This document shows, in pieces, positions 1 to 6,778 of a stretch of 12,542 nt of DNA. A program made the position numbers and the translations under genes. Numbering within the stretch: position 1 is the first letter of the stretch; every line of letters begins with the position of its first letter. The stretch spans positions 1 through 12,542 of the forward strand of contig JAJYOS010000084.1 in NCBI GenBank assembly GCA_021796055.1, read 5' to 3'. The notes beneath the pieces are model-generated. The model made no database searches, had not been told where the DNA came from, and saw nothing but the letters and a program-made list of their open reading frames with translations. The stretch comes from Bacteroidota bacterium (GTDB lineage Bacteria; Bacteroidota; Kryptoniia; Kryptoniales; JAKASW01).

Positions 1-334
1 CTTCCTTGAGTGCAATAGCCTCCTCAGAGCCTCTTCCAAAAACGAACGGGTTGCCGCCCTTGAGACGGACAACATTGAGCCCGAGTCTCGACTTGCGGAT
101 TAAGATCTCGGTAATCTGTTCCTGACCGATGGGGTGGTATCCGCTTTCCTTGCCGACGTAGATCTTCTCGCAACCTTCCCTGCAACATGACAGCAGATCG
201 TCGCTGACGAGCCTGTCATAGACCACAGCGTCTGCCTGTTTGAGCCTTTCGAGTCCTTTGACCGTCATAAGCCCCGGGTCGCCGGGTCCGGCGCCCACGA
301 TGTACACTTTCCCGTATTGTTCGTGCCGGTTCAT
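1..334 (-). CDS. cobA: Uroporphyrinogen-III C-methyltransferase (SUMT), N-terminal part, runs off left edge
   Basis: This enzyme uses SAM to methylate uroporphyrinogen III at C2 and C7, giving precorrin-2 for siroheme (and cobalamin) synthesis in the cytoplasm. About 111 codons are visible, read from the complement. The glycine-rich SAM site VGAGPGDPGL is at residues 13-22, YDRLV at 39-43, VGKE at 60-63, and VRLKGGNPFVFGRGSEE at 89-105. These are the ordered N-terminal motifs of the family. The ATG at 334-332 overlaps the stop of the sensor-like gene in an ATGA, so the two are probably translationally coupled. The C-terminus lies outside the window, so a CobA-HemD fusion, common in related organisms, can be neither confirmed nor excluded. 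The SirC gene in the same operon supports siroheme as the product. Confidence 0.95.
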   Translation of the reverse strand, partial: MNRHEQYGKVYIVGAGPGDPGLMTVKGLERLKQADAVVYDRLVSDDLLSCCREGCEKIYVGKESGYHPIGQEQITEILIRKSRLGLNVVRLKGGNPFVFGRGSEEAIALKE

Positions 335-918
335 AGGTTCCTGAGTACGTTGATAACGAGAAATGCGGTTGTCCCGATGAATACAACTGAAAAGAAAACT
401 ATCAGAATATCCGCCTTCGAATCCATTCCATTTGCCACTGCCTGCTCTCTCGCCAGAATACCGTCAATCAAACGGAGTGATCTCCGGCCGATTTCCTTGA
501 ATTCACCATCGTACCGGGCAACTTTGGATTCAGTCAGCTTTCCGGACTTGATGTCATCCAGAAATTCTCTATATGTATCGGACATCGCAGAGTTGCTCGA
601 CTTAAGTTCGCCGGTTTCTTTGTCTGTCAGCGCCTTCAACCCGATCAGCTCACCCAGCCGCTGATAAAAATCTTCCTTGGCCTTCTGCCAATTGTGAAAT
701 CGCTCGACGGAGTAGCCTCGGATCAGAAGGTTCTTTTCCTCTCTCCTCAGCTGGAGCTCGGCCTCTTTGAAGAGGTGAACAGCCTCCATCGTCTTGCTGC
801 TTCTCTCGAGATGCCGGGTGATCTCCCAGCCGAGAGCACCGCTGCACAGGATCAGCATAATGATAATCGAAAAAGACAGGAGTACTTTTCGCTTGAGACG
901 CTGTACCGGAGTATCCAT
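331..918 (-). CDS. Two-TM membrane protein with MCP-like helical periplasmic domain and no output domain
   Basis: The 195-residue protein has a hydrophobic segment at about 13-30 and a second at about 169-190. The roughly 135 residues between them are mostly helix-forming and charged, with a stretch around residues 55-67 (ELQLRREEKNLLI) like the R-E-K-x-F-L-L region of four-helix-bundle sensor domains in chemotaxis receptors and histidine kinases. The protein ends five residues after TM2, where a HAMP domain would begin. It has no HAMP, kinase or methyl-accepting region. The start ATG (918-916) follows an AGGA-type ribosome site about 7 nt upstream and lies 9 nt after the SirC stop. The stop overlaps the cobA start. 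The location suggests a role linked to siroheme or its enzymes (inference). The topology is well supported; the specific function is unknown. Confidence 0.8.
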   Translation of the reverse strand: MDTPVQRLKRKVLLSFSIIIMLILCSGALGWEITRHLERSSKTMEAVHLFKEAELQLRREEKNLLIRGYSVERFHNWQKAKEDFYQRLGELIGLKALTDKETGELKSSNSAMSDTYREFLDDIKSGKLTESKVARYDGEFKEIGRRSLRLIDGILAREQAVANGMDSKADILIVFFSVVFIGTTAFLVINVLRNL

Positions 919-927
919 GACGGTTTC

Positions 928-1620
928 CTAATTGTCCTTCATTTCTACAGTCTCTCTAAGGATATCTTCCAAATACTTGTATGTCTTCCTTTTCCCCTTT
1001 GTCGCCAGAATTCGCTCCCAATCCGTGGACAAGAATTTCTTGTACGATTTATCTTTTTCAGCCTGCGATCTACCGTCTCCGGTCGAGAGAACCCGCCGTC
1101 TGAATTCGCCTGCCAGTTCGGCCACATCGGCTGCTGATGCCGGGAGGATTGCTGCAAGTTTCTTTTTCGTATCCCGCGCGAAGAACGGCGCCTTTCCCTG
1201 GGATGAAACTGAAACTATAAGGCTGCCACGCTTCACGTTTGCCGGCAGAATGAAGTCACACCATGCAGGGCCGTCCGCAACGTTCAACAAAACACCTTTG
1301 CGCTTGCAATCCTCCGATACCCGCAAGTTTACCTCACGGTTGTCGGTGGCGCTGAAGACCAACTTATTCTCCCCGATGTATGTTCCCGAATACGGCTTCC
1401 TGATAATTCTGATTCTGCTTTCCGTCGATAGGGCAATGAGTCCTTTGGAGAGTCTCGGGGAGACAACAGTCACCTTAGCGTTGAATTCGAGGAGGGACCT
1501 GACTTTCCTGAGGGCGACCTTTCCGCCGCCTACAACGAGGCAGGGAAATTTCCGCAGGTCTATAAGGACGGGGAAATATATATATTCGCTTTTTCTTCTC
1601 ACGCAAACGTTCCGTCTCAT
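928..1620 (-). CDS. sirC: Precorrin-2 dehydrogenase / sirohydrochlorin ferrochelatase (SirC/Met8/CysG-N type)
   Basis: This protein oxidises precorrin-2 to sirohydrochlorin with NAD+. Met8 and CysG relatives also insert iron, and SirC relatives do not. Numbering from the ATG at 1620 (230 aa), FPCLVVGGGKVALRK (25-39) is the dinucleotide-binding turn. NVADGPAWCDFILPA (113-127) carries Asp116, matching the catalytic Asp of CysG and Met8. SVSSQGKAPFFAR (137-149) matches the SSGGxSP(V/A)xAR motif that shapes the active site. The length fits a stand-alone family member. A TTG at 1647 would add nine residues, but the ATG is preferred because the alignable sequence starts just after it. Neither start has a convincing SD. 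It is first in a minus-strand operon with the sensor-like gene and cobA. Whether it chelates iron cannot be read from the sequence. Confidence 0.93.
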   Translation of the reverse strand: MRRNVCVRRKSEYIYFPVLIDLRKFPCLVVGGGKVALRKVRSLLEFNAKVTVVSPRLSKGLIALSTESRIRIIRKPYSGTYIGENKLVFSATDNREVNLRVSEDCKRKGVLLNVADGPAWCDFILPANVKRGSLIVSVSSQGKAPFFARDTKKKLAAILPASAADVAELAGEFRRRVLSTGDGRSQAEKDKSYKKFLSTDWERILATKGKRKTYKYLEDILRETVEMKDN

Positions 1621-1707
1621 TATCGGCACCACGCCGGAAGGAAACAAAGAAGACGACGTGTTCTGTATCCCCTGTGTTGTTCGGAATCATTTACAACCGA
1701 CAACAGT

Positions 1708-2259
1708 TTGCTGTTTGAAAACGTGCTGACATACAACATCGGCTGGGCCACGGATCCTTTTTTCAGCAACATGATAATTTCGACCGTCGCCGAGGGTTTT
1801 TCGTACAGCTCGACCGCTCCGGTTCCGATCGCGAACTTCTTCGACCCAGGCTATGTAACTCAAAGTGTCGGATTTGAATGTGGTAAATTGAAAAATCTGA
1901 CGACCCGACTCGGGATAGCGACTCAGGAGATTTTTGCAAACAAATACCGCCAATACACCGACAACCCGGCTACGCCGAATAAAGTGGAGGCCTTCAAACT
2001 GGAAACCGGCCTGGAATCTGTAACACAGGTAAGACTTCAGATTGCCGACAACGTACTCCTAACAACCGGCCTTCGCCTCTTCACAAGATTCAATGACCTG
2101 ACCGTCTGGGATGTCAGGTGGGACAACCTGATTGTCGCGAAAGTAAACTCTTTCATAAACGTTAATTTTACTTACGATTTAGTTTATCAGAAGGATCAGT
2201 CGCTGACGACGCAGATGAAAGAAGGCCTTCAGGTCGGACTGACTTATTCTATTTTCTAG
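1708..2259 (+). CDS. DUF3078-type outer-membrane protein, C-terminal part only (5'-truncated)
   Basis: The 183-residue reading frame resembles the C-terminal two thirds of DUF3078 proteins of Bacteroidota and relatives. It has an opening LLFEN-x-L-x-Y segment, IANFFDPGYVTQSVGFE (about 42-58), an LTTRLGIATQEIF strand, WDNLIVAKVNSFINVNF (about 138-154), and a barrel-like finish ending in Phe. Full-length members start with a signal peptide and several more strands, and both are missing here. The TTG at 1708 is only the first possible start and has no SD. Family-like residues begin near 1699 (TTDNSLLFE). Upstream, the same frame is open but runs antisense through sirC and does not resemble the family. 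It is probably a remnant left by a rearrangement. Expression as a shorter protein is unlikely without an export signal. Confidence 0.6.
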   Translation: MLFENVLTYNIGWATDPFFSNMIISTVAEGFSYSSTAPVPIANFFDPGYVTQSVGFECGKLKNLTTRLGIATQEIFANKYRQYTDNPATPNKVEAFKLETGLESVTQVRLQIADNVLLTTGLRLFTRFNDLTVWDVRWDNLIVAKVNSFINVNFTYDLVYQKDQSLTTQMKEGLQVGLTYSIF

Positions 2260-2340
2260 ACGGCCGCATCTGGATCCCGTCTATGAATAAGTCGGAATTA
2301 CTATGAGTGCTTTCTATACTGACGAGGGAATGTCGTCGAT

Positions 2341-2721
2341 ATGGCGATTGGTATTGTCATCGGTGCAGCTTTCGGGACGGTCGTGAAATCATTGGTGGAC
2401 AATATCATAGCGCCTCCGTTCGGCCTGCTTCTGGGTGGAATGGATTTCAGCAACTTCTTTATAAATCTTTCGCCGGGCAACTACAGCTCTCTTGCAGCGG
2501 CGAAGGTAGCGGGCGCCGCCACAATCAATTATGGACTGTTTCTCAACAGCGTGGTCTCTTTCCTGATTGTTGCTTGGGCTCTCTTTATGGTCATGAAGCT
2601 CATGAACAAGCTGAAGCGGCAGCAGCGGGCCGCATTGCCTAACACAAAGGTCTGTCCTCAATGCCAATCAACTATCAACGTCCAAGCGTTGCGTTGTCCG
2701 TATTGCACGTCCCAGTTATGA
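2341..2721 (+). CDS. mscL: Large-conductance mechanosensitive channel MscL with C-terminal zinc ribbon; 5' end apparently damaged
   Basis: MscL forms a pentameric inner-membrane pore that opens under turgor stress. The 126-residue frame has TM1 at about 1-30 with the family sequence GIVIGAAFGTVVKSLVDNII followed by PPFGLLLGG, and TM2 at about 62-86 (NYGLFLNSVVSFLIVAWALF) followed by a basic stretch. A C-terminal zinc ribbon uses C105, C108, C119 and C122 (CPQC and CPYC); such tails occur in a subset of MscL proteins. The ATG at 2341 has GAGGGA 11 nt upstream. Canonical MscL starts about 14-16 residues earlier with an amphipathic helix and RGNVVD. RGNVVD is encoded in frame at 2323-2340, but a TGA at 2320-2322 precedes it, so the S1 helix is lost or frameshifted away. 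A functional channel from this start is doubtful. Confidence 0.85.
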   Translation: MAIGIVIGAAFGTVVKSLVDNIIAPPFGLLLGGMDFSNFFINLSPGNYSSLAAAKVAGAATINYGLFLNSVVSFLIVAWALFMVMKLMNKLKRQQRAALPNTKVCPQCQSTINVQALRCPYCTSQL

Positions 2722-2811
2722 CGTTGTACGGTCCGGCTGCAGAGTAACAAAACAGCCGTTGAGAAGTTGGGCGTACTGGACCGGAATAGTCCACCTCTTA
2801 ATGAGTTTTCT

Positions 2812-2849
2812 AAGTCCTGCCATGAGCAGTCAAGGCGGGACTTTCTTTT
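2812..2849 (+). terminator. Rho-independent terminator after mscL
   Basis: A 10-bp stem pairs AAGTCCTGCC (2812-2821) with GGCGGGACTT (2834-2843), with one G-T pair and a 12-nt loop, and is followed by TCTTTT. It lies about 90 bp after the mscL stop and should end transcripts before the regulator operon. Upstream, nested complementary arms occur in the mscL 3' region: CGGTCC (2729-2734) with GGACCG (2778-2783), and GGCTG (2735-2739) with CAGCC (2753-2757). The trailer may therefore be well folded. Confidence 0.75.
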
Positions 2850-3107
2850 AGTGGCGCAAGGGGAGGGGGGCTTGAGATACCGATGAAGAATTGAGAAAAA
2901 CTATTTACCCCCTTTCATGATGCGGTTGACGTATTGCGTGTGGCAACATTTCGTCCAATTGTTCTTCCCCATGTCATGTTTCCAACTGAGCGACGCAGGT
3001 ATGCCTGGAGATGCAAATGTAGAAGATTAGATGATTTCTGACAGGCGGCATCGCTGAAAGGAGAAAATCGTTCAAATGAATCCGTTTTCAAAGGGGAATA
3101 GGCCTCA

Positions 3108-3124
3108 GGACATTAGCGGACATT
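3108..3124 (+). repeat. GGACATT direct repeat, candidate operator
   Basis: GGACATT occurs at 3108-3114 and again at 3118-3124. The copies are 10 bp apart start to start, close to one turn of the helix, and sit about 70-90 bp before the regulator start. Two in-phase copies could bind a tandem HTH protein, such as the HTH-EIIA regulator encoded next. Seven-base repeats can arise by chance, so this is tentative. Confidence 0.3.
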
Positions 3125-3145
3125 CGGTGAGAATACGTCTGAGTA

Positions 3146-3174
3146 TTGGACTTTTGTTTCGTTCCTGTTATTTT
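3146..3174 (+). promoter_or_regulatory. Candidate sigma70-like promoter of the HTH-EIIA/Ehr operon
   Basis: TTGGAC (3146-3151) and TATTTT (3169-3174) are separated by 17 bp. This would place transcription start near 3181, only about 16 nt before the GTG at 3197. The short leader fits the lack of any Shine-Dalgarno sequence there. A small dyad, AATAC-N6-GTATT (3132-3147), touches the -35 element and could be an operator half. An alternative -10 is TATAAA at 3180-3185, but its spacing is poor. Confidence 0.3.
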
Positions 3175-3196
3175 ATTCGTATAAATTTTCAATGTA

Positions 3197-3883
3197 GTGG
3201 AACTGAAAATCAAAGATATAGTCGGGTTGCTGCAGGTCAACGAGAAGACTGTTTATCGATGGATCAAGGAGAAGAAGATCCCCTGTTACCGCATCAACCA
3301 CCAATACCGGTTCAGCCGCGCAGAGATCAATGAGTGGATACTGAGCAACAAGATCGAGTTGTCTTCCTCACTGATCAATCTCGGGATTAACAACCACAGC
3401 CTTCTGACGCTACTGGAGAGAGGGGAAGTTGTCCCGGGCATAAAGGGTAACAACGTAAGAGAAGTCCTGACAAGCATAGTCGAAAACGTATCGATGCCTT
3501 CCGGCCTGTCGAAGGATGACGTCCTATTAGCCCTGCTTACCCGTGAGGAACTGATGCCGACTGCAATCGGTAATGGCATTGCGATTCCTCACCCGCACAA
3601 TCCGATTGTCACCGACCCTAACAAAGCGAGTGTGTCGATTTGCTATTCGGATGAGCCGGTGGATTTTCGCGCACTTGACGGGCAGCCGGTCCACACCCTC
3701 TTCATCCTGTTCACGGCAACCCCGCGTATGCATCTCGAAGTCCTCTCCAAGATTTCTCATCTCTGTCAGAACGAGATCTTCCTGGAGAAGCTGAGATGCC
3801 GCGCACCGAAGGATGACATCCTGGAATTTGTCCGGTCGAAGGAGAGCGAATGGAAGAAAAAGGAAGCGCTGGCTGATGTTTGA
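3197..3883 (+). CDS. Regulator: excisionase-type HTH fused to PTS EIIA (PtsN/fructose-type) domain
   Basis: The 228-residue protein has two domains. Residues 1-52 form an excisionase/MerR-like winged HTH: a VNEKTVYRWIKEKKIPCYRI core, then YRFSRAEINEWI. Residues about 75-220 form an EIIA domain of the PtsN/mannitol/fructose type. The motif PTAIGNGIAIPHPH (121-134) holds His132, the expected phosphorylation site, and VHTLFILFTATPRMHLEVLS follows as in the family. The probable role is a transcription factor whose activity depends on PTS phosphorylation or on an EIIA protein contact (inference). The start is GTG 3197, because a TAA at 3182-3184 closes the frame upstream; no SD is visible. Its last 8 bp overlap the hyfB-like start, so it is co-transcribed with, and probably translationally coupled to, the Ehr complex. 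Confidence 0.9.
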   Translation: MELKIKDIVGLLQVNEKTVYRWIKEKKIPCYRINHQYRFSRAEINEWILSNKIELSSSLINLGINNHSLLTLLERGEVVPGIKGNNVREVLTSIVENVSMPSGLSKDDVLLALLTREELMPTAIGNGIAIPHPHNPIVTDPNKASVSICYSDEPVDFRALDGQPVHTLFILFTATPRMHLEVLSKISHLCQNEIFLEKLRCRAPKDDILEFVRSKESEWKKKEALADV

Positions 3884-5858
3884 TTTCCTCGCCGGCGCGG
3901 GGTTGTTTCTCGCAGGAGGTGTTGTTTCGATTTTTGCTAAAGAGAAGACGAAGGCGGTAATCTTCCTCCTCTTTGCCGTTGCAGCACAATTTTTTATTCT
4001 CCCCGAGATTATCGCCACGCTGTTGAGCGGTGGCTATCTTGCAATGCCCGTTTATTTCTCTCAGCCAATCGGCGAAGCCTCACTCCAACTGGACCCGCTT
4101 GCCTCCTTGTTCGCTCTGATAATATCCGTTGGTTCTTTTCTCACATCTGTTTATTCCATCGGCTACACGAAGATGTATGTCGGCAAGCGAGCTTCGCTTT
4201 CCGCGTACTATTTTTTCCTGGGTCTGATGGCTTTTTCCATGCTTCTGCTCGTCGTTGCACAGAACGCAATTCTGTTCCTTATACTCTGGGAAATAATGTC
4301 GATCTCTTCTTTCTTTCTCGTTGCATTTGAAAACGGGAAAGAGGATGTCCGGAAAGCGAGTCTTTACTACTTCGTCGCGATGCAGATTGGGGCGGCATTT
4401 CTCATTGCCGCATTCGCCTGGGCATCGGCCGCATCCGGTTCGCTTGATTTTAATTCCTTTACTTCTGTCCTGAGCAATTCCGGGAACGTCTCAATCCTTC
4501 TTTTCATCCTCTTCTTCATAGGGTTCGGCACGAAGGCAGGCTTCATCCCGATGCATACATGGCTTCCGCGTGCTCATCCGGCCGCGCCGACGGGTGTCTC
4601 GGCGCTCATGTCGGGTGTGATGATCAAGCTGGGTATCTACGGGATCCTCAGGATCCTCCTGATTGCCAAAGTCCCTGATTACAGGATTGCATACGGCGTT
4701 TTGCTTGTCTCTCTTTTCACGGGAATCTACGGTATCATGAATGCGATCGCCCAGCAGGACATAAAGAGATTGCTGGCGTATAGCAGCATAGAAAACATCG
4801 GCATAATCGGGATGGGAATTGGCGTTGGGATGCTGGGGTTGGTCTACAATAATCCTGTTGTCGCGATACTCGGATTCCTTGGAGGAACCCTCCATGTGAT
4901 GAATCATTTCATATTTAAGAGTACGCTTTTCTACGGAAGCGGAGTTGTTTATTCTCAAACTCATACGAGGACTATGGACCGGCTGGGCGGCCTAACGAGA
5001 TATCTCCCGCTTACGTCGTCCATGTTCGTCATCTCCTCTCTAGCTATCACCGGGCTGCCGCTCTTCAACGGTTTTGTCGGCGAGTTTGCCATCTATCTTG
5101 GATTAGCAAAGAGCTTCTCAATGAACACGCTCCCGATGGTCGTTGCCGCCCTCATCGGGTTTTCCGGTTTGGCTTTCATCGGAGCCATGGCGCTGCTCTG
5201 CTTCACAAAAGTATTTGGAGTCTGTTTTTTGGGATCCCCGCGGACGAAATATAAATCGGTCCCGAACGAAAAGGAGCGCACTCTCCTCATCCCGATGGGC
5301 ATTCTTACGGTTTTCATGATAGGGATTGGGTTCTTTCCCTGGTTCGCGGTTATGCTGGTCAAGAATGTCGTGCTGCAATTCATGCCCGTCGGGTCGCTCC
5401 CCTTCTTTCAGGAAATCCTGCCGACTTTCGGAATGTTCTCGACGGTACTCATAGCTTTTGTCGGCCTATTTTTGTTCTTCCTGGGTTTGAGGACGCTTCT
5501 ACTCAGAAATCGTAAAGTTACGGTCTTCAAGACATGGGATTGCGGTTACCAGGTGGGAAGCAGCAGGGTCCAGTACACGAGCAGTTCGTTCGCCCAACCG
5601 TTCTTGCGGCTCGTTGCCGAATTTGTGCCGCAGGGAATTGACATTGAGAAAGAGCCGGTTCTTTTTCCGGTGGGAGCATCGCTCGAAAGTCACACGCAGG
5701 ACCTTTCCGAGAGATTTGTGTTTCGTCCGCTGGTAGCGTTCCTAAACAAATCTCTCAACATGTTTTCCTGGATACAGAGCGGACGGATGCAGCAGTATAT
5801 TCTATACGGGTTGATCTTCCTCGTATTTCTCCTCGTCTGGATTTTTGGAATCCGGTGA
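3876..5858 (+). CDS. hyfB: Ehr/hydrogenase-4 component B-like antiporter-type membrane subunit
   Basis: This is a 660-residue polytopic inner-membrane protein of the NuoL/HyfB/MrpA family and forms part of the ion-translocating arm. Expected functional residues are present: Glu139 in the LILWEIMSISSFF helix, Lys220 in GFGTKAGFIPMHTWLP, Lys251 in MIKLGIYG, Glu306 in KRLLAYSSIENIG, and Lys348 in MNHFIFKSTL. The C-terminal extension FKTWDCGYQ (551-559) with VQYTSSSFAQPF (565-576) is typical of HyfB/HycC and absent from NuoL. The ATG at 3876 has AAGGA 11 nt upstream and overlaps the regulator by 8 bp. Frame continuity upstream of it to 3813 lies inside the regulator and was discarded. The length matches the family, and nothing suggests loss of pumping. 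Confidence 0.93.
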   Translation: MFDFLAGAGLFLAGGVVSIFAKEKTKAVIFLLFAVAAQFFILPEIIATLLSGGYLAMPVYFSQPIGEASLQLDPLASLFALIISVGSFLTSVYSIGYTKMYVGKRASLSAYYFFLGLMAFSMLLLVVAQNAILFLILWEIMSISSFFLVAFENGKEDVRKASLYYFVAMQIGAAFLIAAFAWASAASGSLDFNSFTSVLSNSGNVSILLFILFFIGFGTKAGFIPMHTWLPRAHPAAPTGVSALMSGVMIKLGIYGILRILLIAKVPDYRIAYGVLLVSLFTGIYGIMNAIAQQDIKRLLAYSSIENIGIIGMGIGVGMLGLVYNNPVVAILGFLGGTLHVMNHFIFKSTLFYGSGVVYSQTHTRTMDRLGGLTRYLPLTSSMFVISSLAITGLPLFNGFVGEFAIYLGLAKSFSMNTLPMVVAALIGFSGLAFIGAMALLCFTKVFGVCFLGSPRTKYKSVPNEKERTLLIPMGILTVFMIGIGFFPWFAVMLVKNVVLQFMPVGSLPFFQEILPTFGMFSTVLIAFVGLFLFFLGLRTLLLRNRKVTVFKTWDCGYQVGSSRVQYTSSSFAQPFLRLVAEFVPQGIDIEKEPVLFPVGASLESHTQDLSERFVFRPLVAFLNKSLNMFSWIQSGRMQQYILYGLIFLVFLLVWIFGIR

Positions 5859-6778
5859 TGGTACAGGCGACTGCGGAAATCCTGATAATAATCTCTCCTT
5901 TTTTCTTTATCGGATTGATAAACAAGGTGAAGGCGATTTGGGCTGGGAGGAGAGGGGCGCCGATCTTTCAGCCTTACTATGATTTCTTCAAGCTTCTCGG
6001 AAAAGGGGAAGTGATAAGCGGAACGACGTCTTTCGTGTTCAGGGTTACACCGTCAATAACGATCGCTGCGGTTCTCTTCGCGTTGATGATGGTGCCGCTT
6101 CCGATGTTCGGTTCCGTGCTGCACTTCGACGGCGATTTTGTCATGTTCGCTTATCTCCTCGGTCTGGCGAAGTTCATGACCGTACTCGCGGCGTTGGATA
6201 CAGGCAGCAGTTTCGAGGGAATGGGGGCGAGCAGGGAAGCGACCTATTCCACAATAGTAGAGACGGCGTTTTTTATCGTCATCGGTTCAGTCGGTCTGTT
6301 GACTCATCACTCATCATTTGATACGATTTTCGGTGCAGTCAACATGGCCGCGGCGTACACGCCGCTCGTGAAAATACTACTGGTGGCATCGCTTTTCATC
6401 ATGCTCCTCGCAGAAGGAAGCCGCGTCCCCGTCGATGATCCCAACACTCATCTTGAATTGACGATGATACACGAGGTGATGATACTCGATTACTCCGGTC
6501 CGGACCTGGCCTTCATACAATACGCGGCCGCTTTAAAGATGACCATTATCTCGATGTTGATGGCGGACCTGCTCGTGCCGTCCCATGCGGCTCTGGTTCC
6601 TGCGCTGACGTTATTCACGGGGATACTGGTCTTCGTTTTCGTGTCGGTCGGTGCAGTCGAGTCATTGATTGCCCGCACGAGGATCTCTCATGTTCCGCAG
6701 TTTCTATTTCTTATGACGACCCTGTCTCTGACCGCCTTCGCGGTGGTTGCATTCTTTCTGTTCGGAGGAATCAAATGA
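5858..6778 (+). CDS. hyfC: Ehr/hydrogenase-4 component C-like subunit (NuoH homologue)
   Basis: This membrane subunit joins the peripheral redox module to the membrane arm, as NuoH does in complex I. The 306 residues carry hallmark stretches of the HyfC/HycD/EchB family. INKVKAIWAGRRGAPIFQPY (21-40) and a following FFKLLGKGEV form the first loop. LDTGSSFEGMGASREATYS (113-131) comes next. A segment at 183-208 (LLAEGSRVPVDD through TMIHEVM) includes Glu186, where NuoH has the conserved Glu/Asp lining its quinone and E-channel region. The ATG at 5858 overlaps the hyfB stop by one base (TGATG). A GTG at 5855 is an equally possible start that adds one residue. Several TM helices cover the full length and no truncation is seen. 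Confidence 0.92.
   Translation: MVQATAEILIIISPFFFIGLINKVKAIWAGRRGAPIFQPYYDFFKLLGKGEVISGTTSFVFRVTPSITIAAVLFALMMVPLPMFGSVLHFDGDFVMFAYLLGLAKFMTVLAALDTGSSFEGMGASREATYSTIVETAFFIVIGSVGLLTHHSSFDTIFGAVNMAAAYTPLVKILLVASLFIMLLAEGSRVPVDDPNTHLELTMIHEVMILDYSGPDLAFIQYAAALKMTIISMLMADLLVPSHAALVPALTLFTGILVFVFVSVGAVESLIARTRISHVPQFLFLMTTLSLTAFAVVAFFLFGGIK

Larger units (their letters stand above)
2722..3196. other. 475-bp intergenic region between mscL and the Ehr operon
   Basis: No convincing coding sequence was found on either strand. It holds the mscL terminator (2812-2849), a pair of GGACATT direct repeats (3108-3124) and a candidate promoter (3146-3174). It also has an AAAGGAG ribosome-site look-alike at 3057-3063 upstream of an ATG at 3076. 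That short frame runs out of phase into the regulator gene and does not look real. This is the only sizeable gap in the window in front of the large operon, so its control region most likely lies here. Confidence 0.6.

Noticed and set aside
932..1729. Long open plus-strand frame (about 265 codons) antisense to sirC
   Set aside because: It is the mirror of a clearly recognisable SirC gene, resembles no family, and has no domain or SD support.
2940..2956. TGGCA-like element resembling a sigma54 promoter
   Set aside because: The -12 GC element is missing at the required spacing.
3076..3333. Short plus-strand frame preceded by AAAGGAG
   Set aside because: It overlaps the HTH domain of the regulator by over 130 bp in another frame and changes character at the overlap. 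The SD is 12 nt away, too far to be convincing.
4491..4964. 157-codon minus-strand frame within the hyfB-like gene
   Set aside because: Antisense shadow of a conserved membrane protein; the composition is strongly charged and without family features.
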